From the NCBI GenBank assembly GCA_002362175.1, contig DETU01000077.1, positions 1-17,257 on the forward strand: a stretch of 17,257 bases of DNA, in the 5' to 3' direction. The stretch is from Ruminococcus sp. UBA3280 (GTDB lineage: Bacteria; Bacillota; Clostridia; Oscillospirales; Ruminococcaceae). The translations under genes and the position numbers were made by a program. This document shows positions 8,518-15,215 of this stretch, piece after piece. How positions within the stretch are numbered: position 1 is the first letter of the stretch; each line of letters starts with the position of its first letter. A model generated the notes under the pieces. That model was not told where the DNA came from. It saw nothing but the letters and a program-made list of their open reading frames with translations, and made no database searches.

Positions 8518-9242
8518 GATTCAAATCCGGTACGGATATTGGTCTGAAACGGGACGAAAATCAGGACACAGTACGGTGTGAATATTTCGGTCACAACGTT
8601 CTTGCCGTAGTTTGCGACGGCATGGGAGGCGAAAAGGCGGGAAAGGAAGCAAGCACCATTGCAATGGAGGAATTTTTTCAGCGTTTTTCTGACGGCTACA
8701 GCGAAAGTCTTGACGATGAGGAAATCCGCAAGCTTCTTATATCGTCGGTTTCAGCCGCTAATTCCGTTATTTACACTAAGGCAAAGCTTGATTTTAATAA
8801 TTTTGGCATGGGAACAACCTGTGTTGCCGCTTTTGTAACCGATAAATCGGCTTTTATTGCAAACGTCGGCGACAGCAGAGCGTATCTCATAGTGGAAAAC
8901 GAAGGTGTTTTCCAGATAACAACAGACCATAATGTTGCATCACTGCTGTATGAACAGGGCAGAATCACTGAGGAGGAAATGGAAAATCACCCTCAGAAAC
9001 ATATGCTTGTGAGAGCGGTCGGTGTGGAAAAAACAGTTCAGACAGATACCTTTATAATTGATTATGAGGACAAAATCAGTCTGCTGTTATGCTCGGACGG
9101 ACTTTCGGGTTACTGCACTGACGATGAAATATATGACGTTATCATGAATTCAGATTTTGACAGCGTCACAGAAGAATTAATCAATCTCGCTCTCAGCAAG
9201 GGCGGCCGTGATAATGTAACTGTTGCGGTAATTTCTGAATAA
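8514..9242 (+). CDS. prpC: PP2C-family protein serine/threonine phosphatase (PrpC/Stp)
   Basis: A 242-residue cytosolic PPM phosphatase that removes phosphate from Ser/Thr, typically opposing the adjacent PASTA kinase. Metal-binding and conserved motifs are in order: RDENQD (13-18), CDGMGG with Asp35, GMGTTC, NVGDSRAY, CSDGLSG with Asp195, and GGRDNVTV with Asp233. All metal ligands expected of the family appear present. The start is TTG at 8514, inside the rlmN stop (TTGA), with GGAGG at 8500-8504, giving the expected short N-terminus before TDIGL. Size is typical of bacterial Stp/PrpC. Confidence 0.95.
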   Translation: MRFKSGTDIGLKRDENQDTVRCEYFGHNVLAVVCDGMGGEKAGKEASTIAMEEFFQRFSDGYSESLDDEEIRKLLISSVSAANSVIYTKAKLDFNNFGMGTTCVAAFVTDKSAFIANVGDSRAYLIVENEGVFQITTDHNVASLLYEQGRITEEEMENHPQKHMLVRAVGVEKTVQTDTFIIDYEDKISLLLCSDGLSGYCTDDEIYDVIMNSDFDSVTEELINLALSKGGRDNVTVAVISE

Positions 9243-9263
9243 AAGCAGGAGGAATGAAGAGGA

Positions 9264-11570
9264 ATGGATAAGTACATTGGCAAAAAGCTCGACGGAAGAT
9301 ATGAAATCACCGAGCTTATAGGCGTTGGCGGAATGGCTGAAGTCTATAAAGGCGTGGACGTAATGGACCACAAAGACGTTGCAATTAAAATTCTCAAAAA
9401 GGAATATGCAGAGAATGAGGAATTTCTCCGCAGATTCAGAAATGAGTCAAAGGCTATTGCAGTTCTTTCACACCCGAATATCGTTAAAATCTATGATGTC
9501 GGATTTTCTGAAAAGATTCAGTACATTGTCATGGAGTATATTGATGGTATAACACTTAAAGAATATATCGAAGAAGAAAAAGTCCTTACATGGAAAGATA
9601 CTGTACACTTTGTTATACAGATTCTCCGAGCTTTACAGCACGCTCACGATAAGGGCATTGTTCACCGTGACATAAAGCCTCAGAATATCATGATGTTCAC
9701 AGATGGCACTATCAAGGTCATGGATTTCGGAATTGCAAAGTTTGCCCGTGAAGAAGGTAAGACGGCTACCGACCAGGCTATAGGAAGTGTTCATTATATC
9801 AGTCCCGAACAGGCAAGCGGTGACGTTACCGATGCAAAGAGTGATATTTACTCGGTTGGTGCAATGATGTATGAAATGCTTACGGGAAGCAAGCCTTTTG
9901 ACAGCGATAATCCTGTGGCAATTGCAGTTATGCATATGCAGGATATTCCCGAACGTCCGAGAGCATTAAATCCCGATATTCCCGACGGTCTTGAGGAAAT
10001 AGTTCTCAGGGCAATGGAAAAAGCTCCTGAAGACAGATACCAGTCAACCGCCGAAATGATAAGTGATATTGACGCTTTTAAGGTAAATCCCAATATGACT
10101 TTTGGTTACTATCAGGAAGAAGATAGTGACGAAGATGAGGGTACACGTTATTATGACGGCTCACAGGAAGATATGATGATGGAGGACGGAGACGATTATG
10201 GCAGTCAGGGCGGAAGAAGAACAGTAGTTGCTGAACCTCCTGTCAAGAGAGGTAAAAGACAGCCCGCTTATGACGGTTATGATGACGATGATGAAGATGA
10301 TGAACCTGAACGCTCATCACTGGTTGTTCCTGTTCTTACAGCGATAGTTGTTGTTGTAATTATAGTTGCCGTAATTTTTGTGGCAACTCTCCTGAGCGGA
10401 CTCATAAAGGGCGACGGTCAGACAAATGACTTTAAGATGCCCGATTTCTACGGTATGGACTACAATGCAGCAGTCAGCCAGTACGGAAACAACATTCAGT
10501 TTCAGGAAGACGGCTCTGAATACAATGAACTTGATGCAGGTCTTATTATTGAGCAGGACATTGAACCGGGTTCAGAGTTCAAAAAGGGCGACGTTCTTAA
10601 AGTAAAGGTAAGCAAGGGTATGGAAACAGTTGAAGTTCCTAACGTTGCAAACATGAATGCAGAACTTGCAAGAGACCAGCTTAAACAGCGTGGACTTGAA
10701 TGTGAGATAAAAAATTCTTCAAGTACGGAGATTCAGAAAGGCTATGTAATCAATACAGAGCCGGAAGTTGGTACGGAAGTACACAAGGGTTCAACAATCG
10801 TGCTTTATGTAAGCATGGGCGTTGACGCAGGACAGGTAAGTGTTGACGATTATGTAGGAAAGGTTGCAGACGACGCTTGCACACTTGCTGAATATGCAGG
10901 TCTCAAACCGAGAACAGAACTCAAAGCATCATATGAAGAAGAAGGCAAGGTTATTGAGCAGAGTATTGCAAAGGGCGAAAAGGTTGAAGAAGGCACAGAA
11001 ATTATTTTCTATGTCAGCAACGGTCAGGCTCCTGACGGAGAAATCCCGTTCACAATTCCTTTCCCGACAAATGCAAACGGCAGATTCGTCATTGACTTTG
11101 TAATCACAAATGAGGACGGTTCAACAACTACAGACTCCACAAGCGTTCTTCTTGTTCCTGAAATGCCACAGGTAAGTCAGAACGTAAAGGGTTCAGGTGA
11201 AAATGTATCTGTTGTTGTTGTTCTTACAAATATGAATACAGGCGTAAGAGCTCAGATTGGTTCTTACTACTTCAACTTTGCAACAGGTGCTGTAAATGTT
11301 CAGACAGAGGACATCACAGCTGCATTTGATGCAGTAGGCGGTTTTGATAATTCACAGGCAAATCCCGAACCTACAGAACAACCTACAGAATGGCAGGAAC
11401 CTCAGCAGACAGAACCGGTTGTAACAGATGCTCCTCCTGTAGTGACAGACGCTCCTCAGCCTACAACAAATCCTGACCCGAATTTACCGGCAGATTTTGA
11501 CCGCTGGGCTGATGATTACGGTTACTATGATGCAGCAGGAAACTATCACCCGTATATTCGTTATCAGTAA
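9264..11570 (+). CDS. prkC: PASTA-domain Ser/Thr protein kinase (PrkC/StkP type)
   Basis: A 768-residue membrane kinase sensing cell-wall material. The kinase domain (about 13-275) has a glycine loop GVGGMAEVY (20-28), Lys42 in VAIK, HRDIKPQN (134-141), DFG (154-156) and GSVHYISPEQ. An acidic/basic juxtamembrane linker (about 280-350) precedes one transmembrane helix (about 352-378). Outside the cell come three PASTA repeats (about 390-452, 453-518, 519-588). An extra beta-rich domain (about 590-690), a Pro/Thr/Glu-rich linker (about 693-735) and a Tyr-rich tail (DDYGYYDAAGNYHPYIRYQ) follow. In B. subtilis PrkC binds muropeptides and phosphorylates, among others, the RsgA homologue CpgA, encoded next door as here. 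AGGAGG (9247-9252) precedes the ATG by 11 bases. Confidence 0.96.
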   Translation: MDKYIGKKLDGRYEITELIGVGGMAEVYKGVDVMDHKDVAIKILKKEYAENEEFLRRFRNESKAIAVLSHPNIVKIYDVGFSEKIQYIVMEYIDGITLKEYIEEEKVLTWKDTVHFVIQILRALQHAHDKGIVHRDIKPQNIMMFTDGTIKVMDFGIAKFAREEGKTATDQAIGSVHYISPEQASGDVTDAKSDIYSVGAMMYEMLTGSKPFDSDNPVAIAVMHMQDIPERPRALNPDIPDGLEEIVLRAMEKAPEDRYQSTAEMISDIDAFKVNPNMTFGYYQEEDSDEDEGTRYYDGSQEDMMMEDGDDYGSQGGRRTVVAEPPVKRGKRQPAYDGYDDDDEDDEPERSSLVVPVLTAIVVVVIIVAVIFVATLLSGLIKGDGQTNDFKMPDFYGMDYNAAVSQYGNNIQFQEDGSEYNELDAGLIIEQDIEPGSEFKKGDVLKVKVSKGMETVEVPNVANMNAELARDQLKQRGLECEIKNSSSTEIQKGYVINTEPEVGTEVHKGSTIVLYVSMGVDAGQVSVDDYVGKVADDACTLAEYAGLKPRTELKASYEEEGKVIEQSIAKGEKVEEGTEIIFYVSNGQAPDGEIPFTIPFPTNANGRFVIDFVITNEDGSTTTDSTSVLLVPEMPQVSQNVKGSGENVSVVVVLTNMNTGVRAQIGSYYFNFATGAVNVQTEDITAAFDAVGGFDNSQANPEPTEQPTEWQEPQQTEPVVTDAPPVVTDAPQPTTNPDPNLPADFDRWADDYGYYDAAGNYHPYIRYQ

Positions 11571-12448
11571 TGGGTGAAGCTTTAAAAAGCGGAATTATAA
11601 CAAAATGCTTAGGGGGTCTCTATACTGTAGAGACCCCTGACGGCATATATGAATGTAAAGCAAGAGGAATTTTCCGCAACAGAGGGATAAGTCCTTATGT
11701 CGGGGACAAAGTTGAACTCAGCAACGGAGTTATAACGGAAATCCTTGACAGAAAAAACTGTATAATCCGACCTCCTCTTGCAAATCTTGACCAGCTTATT
11801 TTTATTGTTTCTACTTGTAATCCTGCACCTAATTATCTGATTCTTGATAAGTTCATAGCAATTGCAGAATACAAGGGAATAACGCCTGTTGTAATTATAA
11901 CAAAGACTGATTTGGGTGAAAGTGCGGAAATAAGCAGTATATACAGGAATATCGGAATTGAAGTTCTTGAAACCGACTATGGCAATTCTGAAACTGTTGA
12001 AGCTGTACGGAAGCTTTTCACAGGCAAGGTAAGTGCTTTGACGGGCAATTCAGGAGCGGGAAAGTCAACATTGCTGAATGCCGTTGACCCTGCACTTAAT
12101 ATCCCGACTGCTGAAATCAGTAAGAAGCTTGGCAGAGGAAAGCACACTACACGTCACGCACAGTTGTATAAACTCAGTGGCGGAGGTTATATCGCCGATA
12201 CTCCCGGATTTTCTACTTTTGAAACGAACCGTTATGACATAGTACGAAAAGAAGAACTTGCCGACTGTTTCCGTGAGTTCAGGGAATATAAGGAAAACTG
12301 TCGTTTCCGTGACTGTTCGCATACGTGCGAAAAGGGTTGTGAGGTTGTTTCTGCACTTAATCAGGGAAAAATTTCCGCAAGCCGTCATGAGAGTTACTGT
12401 ACAATGTATGAAGAAGCAAAGCAAATTAAGGAATGGGAACTGAAATGA
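11570..12448 (+). CDS. rsgA: Small ribosomal subunit biogenesis GTPase RsgA
   Basis: A 292-residue circularly permuted GTPase for late 30S maturation. An N-terminal OB fold (about 1-70) is followed by G4 TKTDL (about 111-115), G1 GNSGAGKST (159-167) and G3 DTPG (210-213), the permuted order diagnostic of the family. The C-terminal zinc knuckle has C244, C249, H251 and C257. The ATG shares one base with the prkC stop (TAATG), so translation is probably coupled. A perfect 10-bp hairpin lies in the first codons (11613-11637). In B. subtilis the homologue is a substrate of the adjacent PASTA kinase. Confidence 0.96.
   Translation: MGEALKSGIITKCLGGLYTVETPDGIYECKARGIFRNRGISPYVGDKVELSNGVITEILDRKNCIIRPPLANLDQLIFIVSTCNPAPNYLILDKFIAIAEYKGITPVVIITKTDLGESAEISSIYRNIGIEVLETDYGNSETVEAVRKLFTGKVSALTGNSGAGKSTLLNAVDPALNIPTAEISKKLGRGKHTTRHAQLYKLSGGGYIADTPGFSTFETNRYDIVRKEELADCFREFREYKENCRFRDCSHTCEKGCEVVSALNQGKISASRHESYCTMYEEAKQIKEWELK
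11613..11637 (+). repeat. Perfect inverted repeat inside the rsgA 5' coding region
   Basis: GGGGTCTCTA (11613-11622) and TAGAGACCCC (11628-11637) form a perfect 10-bp stem with a 5-base loop, about 43 bases after the rsgA start. No T-run follows, so it is not an intrinsic terminator. It encodes the conserved OB-fold residues GGLYTVETP, so it may be incidental or may tune translation or mRNA processing between prkC and rsgA. Confidence 0.85.
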
Positions 12449-13062
12449 AAACTTGTATAATATTTGCAGGCGGTGAAATTTCCGATATTAGTATTATTGA
12501 TACAAAAGCCGATTTGGTGATATGTGCGGACAGGGGATATATTTACGCCGAAAAAATGGGAATAGTTCCCGACATAATAACAGGTGACTTTGATTCGTAT
12601 ACGGGAGAACTTCCCGAGTGTATAGAAATTTACAGAAGTATTCCCGAAAAGGACGACACAGACACCATGCTTGCCCTGAAAATTGCCATTGAAAGAAATT
12701 GTACTAATATAAGGCTTTATGGTGCTTTGGGCGGTCGTTTTGACCATATGTTTGCTAATATTCAGACACTCATATATGCACATGAACATGGCTGTAAAAT
12801 GAAAATATGTGACTGTGATAATATTATTACCGTACAGGGCATAGGAACTGAATCGTATAAAAAATATGATGGCTGGTATTTTTCGGTGTTTTCCCTTACC
12901 GAAAAACTTCATATTGAAAGCATGACCGGTGTAAAATATCCTCTTGAAAATTATACGCTTATTCAGGGATTCCCGTTAGGAGTAAGCAACGAAATTATTT
13001 TGGATAAAGCTGTTGTTTCGGTAAAAAAGGGTATTGCTCTTATAGTTCGTTCAAGAAGATAG
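12445..13062 (+). CDS. thiN: Thiamine pyrophosphokinase
   Basis: A 205-residue enzyme converting thiamine plus ATP to thiamine pyrophosphate. Signature blocks are present: CADRGYIYAEKMGIVPDI with TGDFDS (Asp-rich catalytic loop), EKDDTDTMLAL, and GALGGRFDHMFAN. The C-terminal beta-sandwich half is complete. A start at 12433 is possible, but ATG 12445 is preferred: it gives the canonical short MKTCIIFAGGE opening, makes an ATGA overlap with the rsgA stop, and has GGGA about 6 bases upstream. In B. subtilis rpe lies between rsgA and thiN; here they abut. spoVM follows 58 bases later, as in B. subtilis. Confidence 0.94.
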   Translation: MKTCIIFAGGEISDISIIDTKADLVICADRGYIYAEKMGIVPDIITGDFDSYTGELPECIEIYRSIPEKDDTDTMLALKIAIERNCTNIRLYGALGGRFDHMFANIQTLIYAHEHGCKMKICDCDNIITVQGIGTESYKKYDGWYFSVFSLTEKLHIESMTGVKYPLENYTLIQGFPLGVSNEIILDKAVVSVKKGIALIVRSRR

Positions 13063-13077
13063 GCACAAAACTTTTCC

Positions 13078-13105
13078 TGCTGAATATAATGAAAGTATAT
13101 CAGCA
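13078..13105 (+). repeat. Imperfect hairpin immediately upstream of the spoVM ribosome site
   Basis: TGCTGA plus TATA (78-83 and 85-88 of this block) pairs with TATATCAGCA (13096-13105), giving a 10-bp stem with one bulged A at 13084 and a loop of about 7 bases. Its 3' foot touches the AAGGGAGGG ribosome site of spoVM (13105-13113). No T-run follows. It could be an RNA end protecting or processing structure, or control access to the ribosome site; it could also be chance in AT-rich sequence. Confidence 0.6.
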
Positions 13106-13120
13106 AGGGAGGGATACATA

Positions 13121-13204
13121 ATGAAAATTGTAGTGATACGAAGTCCGAAACTTCTTTCAGGTTTTCTGAGAGTGATTTTCCGTATAAAAAAGGAACAGGA
13201 GTAA
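13121..13204 (+). CDS. spoVM: Stage V sporulation protein M (SpoVM)
   Basis: A 27-residue peptide, MKIVVIRSPKLLSGFLR followed by VIFRIKKEQE. It lines up without gaps with the 26-residue B. subtilis SpoVM: Met-Lys start, Pro9, Lys10, Gly14 and Arg17 coincide, and the amphipathic helix pattern is kept. SpoVM recognises the convex forespore membrane, anchors SpoIVA and is needed for coat and cortex formation. A strong AAGGGAGGG (13105-13113) lies 7 bases before the ATG. Position directly after thiN is the same as in B. subtilis, which supports the call strongly given the small size. It is under the length limit of most gene callers. No convincing sigma-E promoter was found in the 58-base gap. 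Confidence 0.9.
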   Translation: MKIVVIRSPKLLSGFLRVIFRIKKEQE

Positions 13205-13250
13205 ACAAAAAAGAGGCTTGTTAAGAGCGACATTCATATCAAAATTTTTA

Positions 13251-13289
13251 GCCATAATATTTTTGATGATAAGTCAAAAATATTATGGC
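13251..13289. repeat. Perfect 16-bp inverted repeat between spoVM and the GNAT gene
   Basis: GCCATAATATTTTTGA (13251-13266) and TCAAAAATATTATGGC (13274-13289) are exact reverse complements separated by TGATAAG. The right arm ends 7 bases before the -35 box of the GNAT promoter. It is not followed by a proper T-run on either strand (GTTTCTATT on +, TAAAAATTTTG on -), so it is at best a weak bidirectional terminator. An operator or a remnant of a small palindromic mobile element is also possible. The upstream ATCAAAA (13238-13244) can also pair with TTTTGAT (13261-13267), an alternative fold. Confidence 0.88.
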
Positions 13290-13296
13290 GTTTCTA

Positions 13297-13325
13297 TTGA
13301 CATATATCTCCTCTTGATGTATAAT
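13297..13325 (+). promoter_or_regulatory. Perfect consensus sigma-A promoter of the GNAT gene
   Basis: TTGACA (13297-13302) and TATAAT (13320-13325) are both exact consensus with the optimal 17-base spacer. Transcription would start near 13332 and give a leader of about 30 bases carrying AGGAG at 13351-13355. It makes the acetyltransferase gene a separate transcription unit. Confidence 0.88.
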
Positions 13326-13364
13326 TTTAGTAGGACAAACCGAAATTTACAGGAGATGAGTTTT

Positions 13365-13823
13365 ATGGATAGCACTGAACAATTTATCGTACTTGATGAA
13401 ACATATTTACCTCAAATGGCAGAATTGTACAAAAATGCGTTTGAACAAGAACCTTGGAATGATAACTGGAATAATGAGGAGCAATTGAAAGAATATATAA
13501 AAGAAATATCATGTTCTTTTAATTCACTTAATTTTGGACTATTTATTAACGGTAAGCTATCTGCTGTTTCAATCGGAATGATTCGTCATTGGTGGGAAGG
13601 AACAAACTATAATATTGAAGAATTTTGTGTTTATCCTGCTCTTCAAGGTCAAGGCGTAGGAACACGCTTTATGAAAATGATTGAAACAGATGTACTAAAT
13701 CGTGGGCTTATGGGTATCTTTCTACAAACAGACAGTGATAAGTCATCATATAAATTTTATCAGAAAAACGGATTCAGCGAGCTTGATTCTCATGTGAGTT
13801 TTTACAAACTTGTGAACAAGTAG
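13365..13823 (+). CDS. GNAT family N-acetyltransferase
   Basis: A 152-residue cytosolic acetyltransferase. The acetyl-CoA pyrophosphate-binding motif A is visible as FCVYPALQGQGVGTRFM (core QGQGVG), followed by the C-terminal FYQKNGF typical of GNATs. The substrate is not recognisable; a small-molecule (drug or amine) or peptide acetylase are both possible. The frame is open back to 13218, but that lies upstream of the promoter, so ATG 13365 is chosen, 9 bases after AGGAG; ATG 13356 directly abuts AGGAG. Seven of eight Gln codons are CAA and several Leu codons are CTA, whereas the adjoining operon uses CAG almost always. This suggests recent acquisition. It has its own promoter and occupies the place downstream of spoVM. 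Confidence 0.88.
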   Translation: MDSTEQFIVLDETYLPQMAELYKNAFEQEPWNDNWNNEEQLKEYIKEISCSFNSLNFGLFINGKLSAVSIGMIRHWWEGTNYNIEEFCVYPALQGQGVGTRFMKMIETDVLNRGLMGIFLQTDSDKSSYKFYQKNGFSELDSHVSFYKLVNK

Positions 13824-13903
13824 TACCTCAATAGTATCATTGAACTAATGAACGATTAACTGCCAAATTTGATTTATGCGAATAAACCAATAATTAAAAT
13901 AAG

Positions 13904-13933
13904 TCCGAAAGCAGTTGGAAAACTACTTTCGGG
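13904..13933 (-). terminator. Probable terminator hairpin of tyrS (possibly bidirectional)
   Basis: CCGAAAG (13905-13911) pairs with CTTTCGG (13926-13932). After one C/A mismatch, AGT pairs with ACT, closing on a 6-base loop, and T13904/G13933 adds a wobble. On the - strand the stem is followed by ACTTATTTTAATTA, a T-rich run suitable for ending tyrS, whose stop is 50 bases upstream. On the + strand the following CATTACTTTTG is poorer. Confidence 0.6.
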
Positions 13934-13954
13934 CATTACTTTTGTGTAAATATC

Positions 13955-13975
13955 GCTCTTAAAGAGCCTTTTTTT
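13955..13975 (+). terminator. Short terminator-like hairpin facing tyrS
   Basis: GCTCT (13955-13959) and AGAGC (13963-13967) flank a 3-base loop and are followed by CTTTTTTT (13968-13975). The stem is short, but the T-run is good. With the preceding hairpin it would stop + strand transcription from the GNAT gene before the convergent tyrS end at 13984. Confidence 0.6.
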
Positions 13976-13983
13976 GTATGTGA

Positions 13984-15198
13984 TTATATGACTGCTATCT
14001 TTTTGAAAGCCTTTTTGCCCTTGCGGATAATAACGCCGTCGGGATTAAGCTGGGTTTTGGGGTCTGTGATTTTTTCGTCGTTCACTGTGATGCCGCCCTG
14101 CTGTACAAGTCGTCTTGCCTCTGAAACGGACGGAGCAAGACCTGATTTGACAAGAAGATTAAGCAGACCCATTGTGCCGTCTGTGAGGTCTGCGGAGGAA
14201 ATTTCGGCAACGGGCATATTTTCATTTGAACCGTTACCGCCGAAAAGTGCCTTAGAAGCTTCTTTAGCCTTTTCAGCTTCTTCTTCACCGTGAACAAGCT
14301 TTGTGAGTTCATAAGCGAGAAGTTCCTTAGCCTTGTTGAAACCTGCTCCCTCAAGAGTTTTTTCCATTTCCTCTATTTCCTCAACAGGTACGAATGTAAG
14401 CATTTTCAGACACTTGATAACATCAGCGTCGGCAACATTTCTCCAGTACTGGAAAAATTCATAAGGAGAAGTTTTTTCAGGGTCAAGCCATACAGCACCC
14501 TTTTCAGTCTTACCCATTTTCTTTCCCTCGCTGTTGAGCAGGAGAGTAATGGTCATTGCATAAGCGTCTTTACCAAGTTTACGTCTTATAAGTTCAGTAC
14601 CGCCGAGCATATTGCTCCACTGGTCGTCACCGCCGAACTGCATATTACAGCCATATTCCTGAAAAAGCTTGTAAAAGTCGTAACTCTGCATAATCATGTA
14701 GTTAAATTCCAGGAAAGAAAGACCTCTTTCCATTCTCTGCTTGTAACATTCAGCGGTAAGCATACGGTTTACGCTGAAACAAGCACCAACTTCCCTTAAA
14801 AGTTCAACATAATTGAGATTCATAAGCCAGTCCGCATTGTTTACGGCTATAGCCTTTCCCTCCGAGAAGTCAATGAAACGGCTCATCTGTTTTTTGAAAC
14901 ATTCGATGTTATGCTGAATTGTTTCAGGTGTAAGCATTTTTCTCATGTCGGTCTTGCCTGATGGGTCACCAATCATGCCCGTACCGCCACCGAGAAGTAC
15001 GATGGGCTTGTTGCCTGCCATCTGAAGTCTTTTCATGAGACAAAGTGCCATGAAGTGTCCGACGTGCAGACTGTCTGCTGTAGGGTCAAAACCTATATAG
15101 AAAGTAGCTTCACCCTTGTTGATGAGTTCTTCAATTTCTTTTTCGTCTGTAAGCTGGGCAAGAAGTCCACGTCTTTTAAGTTCTTCAAAAGTCGTCAT
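13984..15198 (-). CDS. tyrS: Tyrosyl-tRNA synthetase
   Basis: A 404-residue class I aminoacyl-tRNA synthetase attaching tyrosine to tRNA-Tyr. Signature 1 is HVGH at 45-48 (HIGH box); the tyrosine/ATP pocket includes GGGTGMIGDPSGK and NYMIMQSYDFYKL with GGDDQW; signature 2 is KMGKT at 227-231 (KMSKS box). A C-terminal S4 RNA-binding domain is present from about residue 340 (PSVSEARRLVQQGGITVN). AAAGGAG lies just before the ATG. The gap to the upstream membrane-protein gene is only 17 bases, so no T-box leader precedes it, and it may be read from the genes upstream or from a promoter inside them. Confidence 0.97.
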   Translation of the reverse strand: MTTFEELKRRGLLAQLTDEKEIEELINKGEATFYIGFDPTADSLHVGHFMALCLMKRLQMAGNKPIVLLGGGTGMIGDPSGKTDMRKMLTPETIQHNIECFKKQMSRFIDFSEGKAIAVNNADWLMNLNYVELLREVGACFSVNRMLTAECYKQRMERGLSFLEFNYMIMQSYDFYKLFQEYGCNMQFGGDDQWSNMLGGTELIRRKLGKDAYAMTITLLLNSEGKKMGKTEKGAVWLDPEKTSPYEFFQYWRNVADADVIKCLKMLTFVPVEEIEEMEKTLEGAGFNKAKELLAYELTKLVHGEEEAEKAKEASKALFGGNGSNENMPVAEISSADLTDGTMGLLNLLVKSGLAPSVSEARRLVQQGGITVNDEKITDPKTQLNPDGVIIRKGKKAFKKIAVI

Positions 15199-15215
15199 AA
15201 TTTTTCTCCTTTATA

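Noticed and set aside
9253..9270. Five-codon minigene (ATG AAG AGG AAT GGA TAA) just before prkC
   Set aside because: The AGGAGG is only one base from its ATG, poor for initiation, and sits at a usable spacing for the prkC ATG instead.
12394..12912. 172-codon open frame on the - strand opposite rsgA/thiN
   Set aside because: It lies opposite well-identified genes, has no ribosome site or family motif, and its composition is that of a reverse shadow.
13062..13120. Possible sigma-E promoter for spoVM
   Set aside because: AT-rich hexamers such as GAATATA and GATACATA are present, but spacing is far too long and the second overlaps the ribosome site.
13218..13364. Upstream extension of the GNAT reading frame by 49 codons
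   Set aside because: It runs through the palindrome and the consensus promoter and lacks a ribosome site; the ATG at 13365 has AGGAG 9 bases upstream and gives a normal GNAT N-terminus.
14290..14799. 169-codon open frame on the + strand opposite tyrS
   Set aside because: Antisense shadow of a gene with intact synthetase motifs; no ribosome site and no recognisable protein features.
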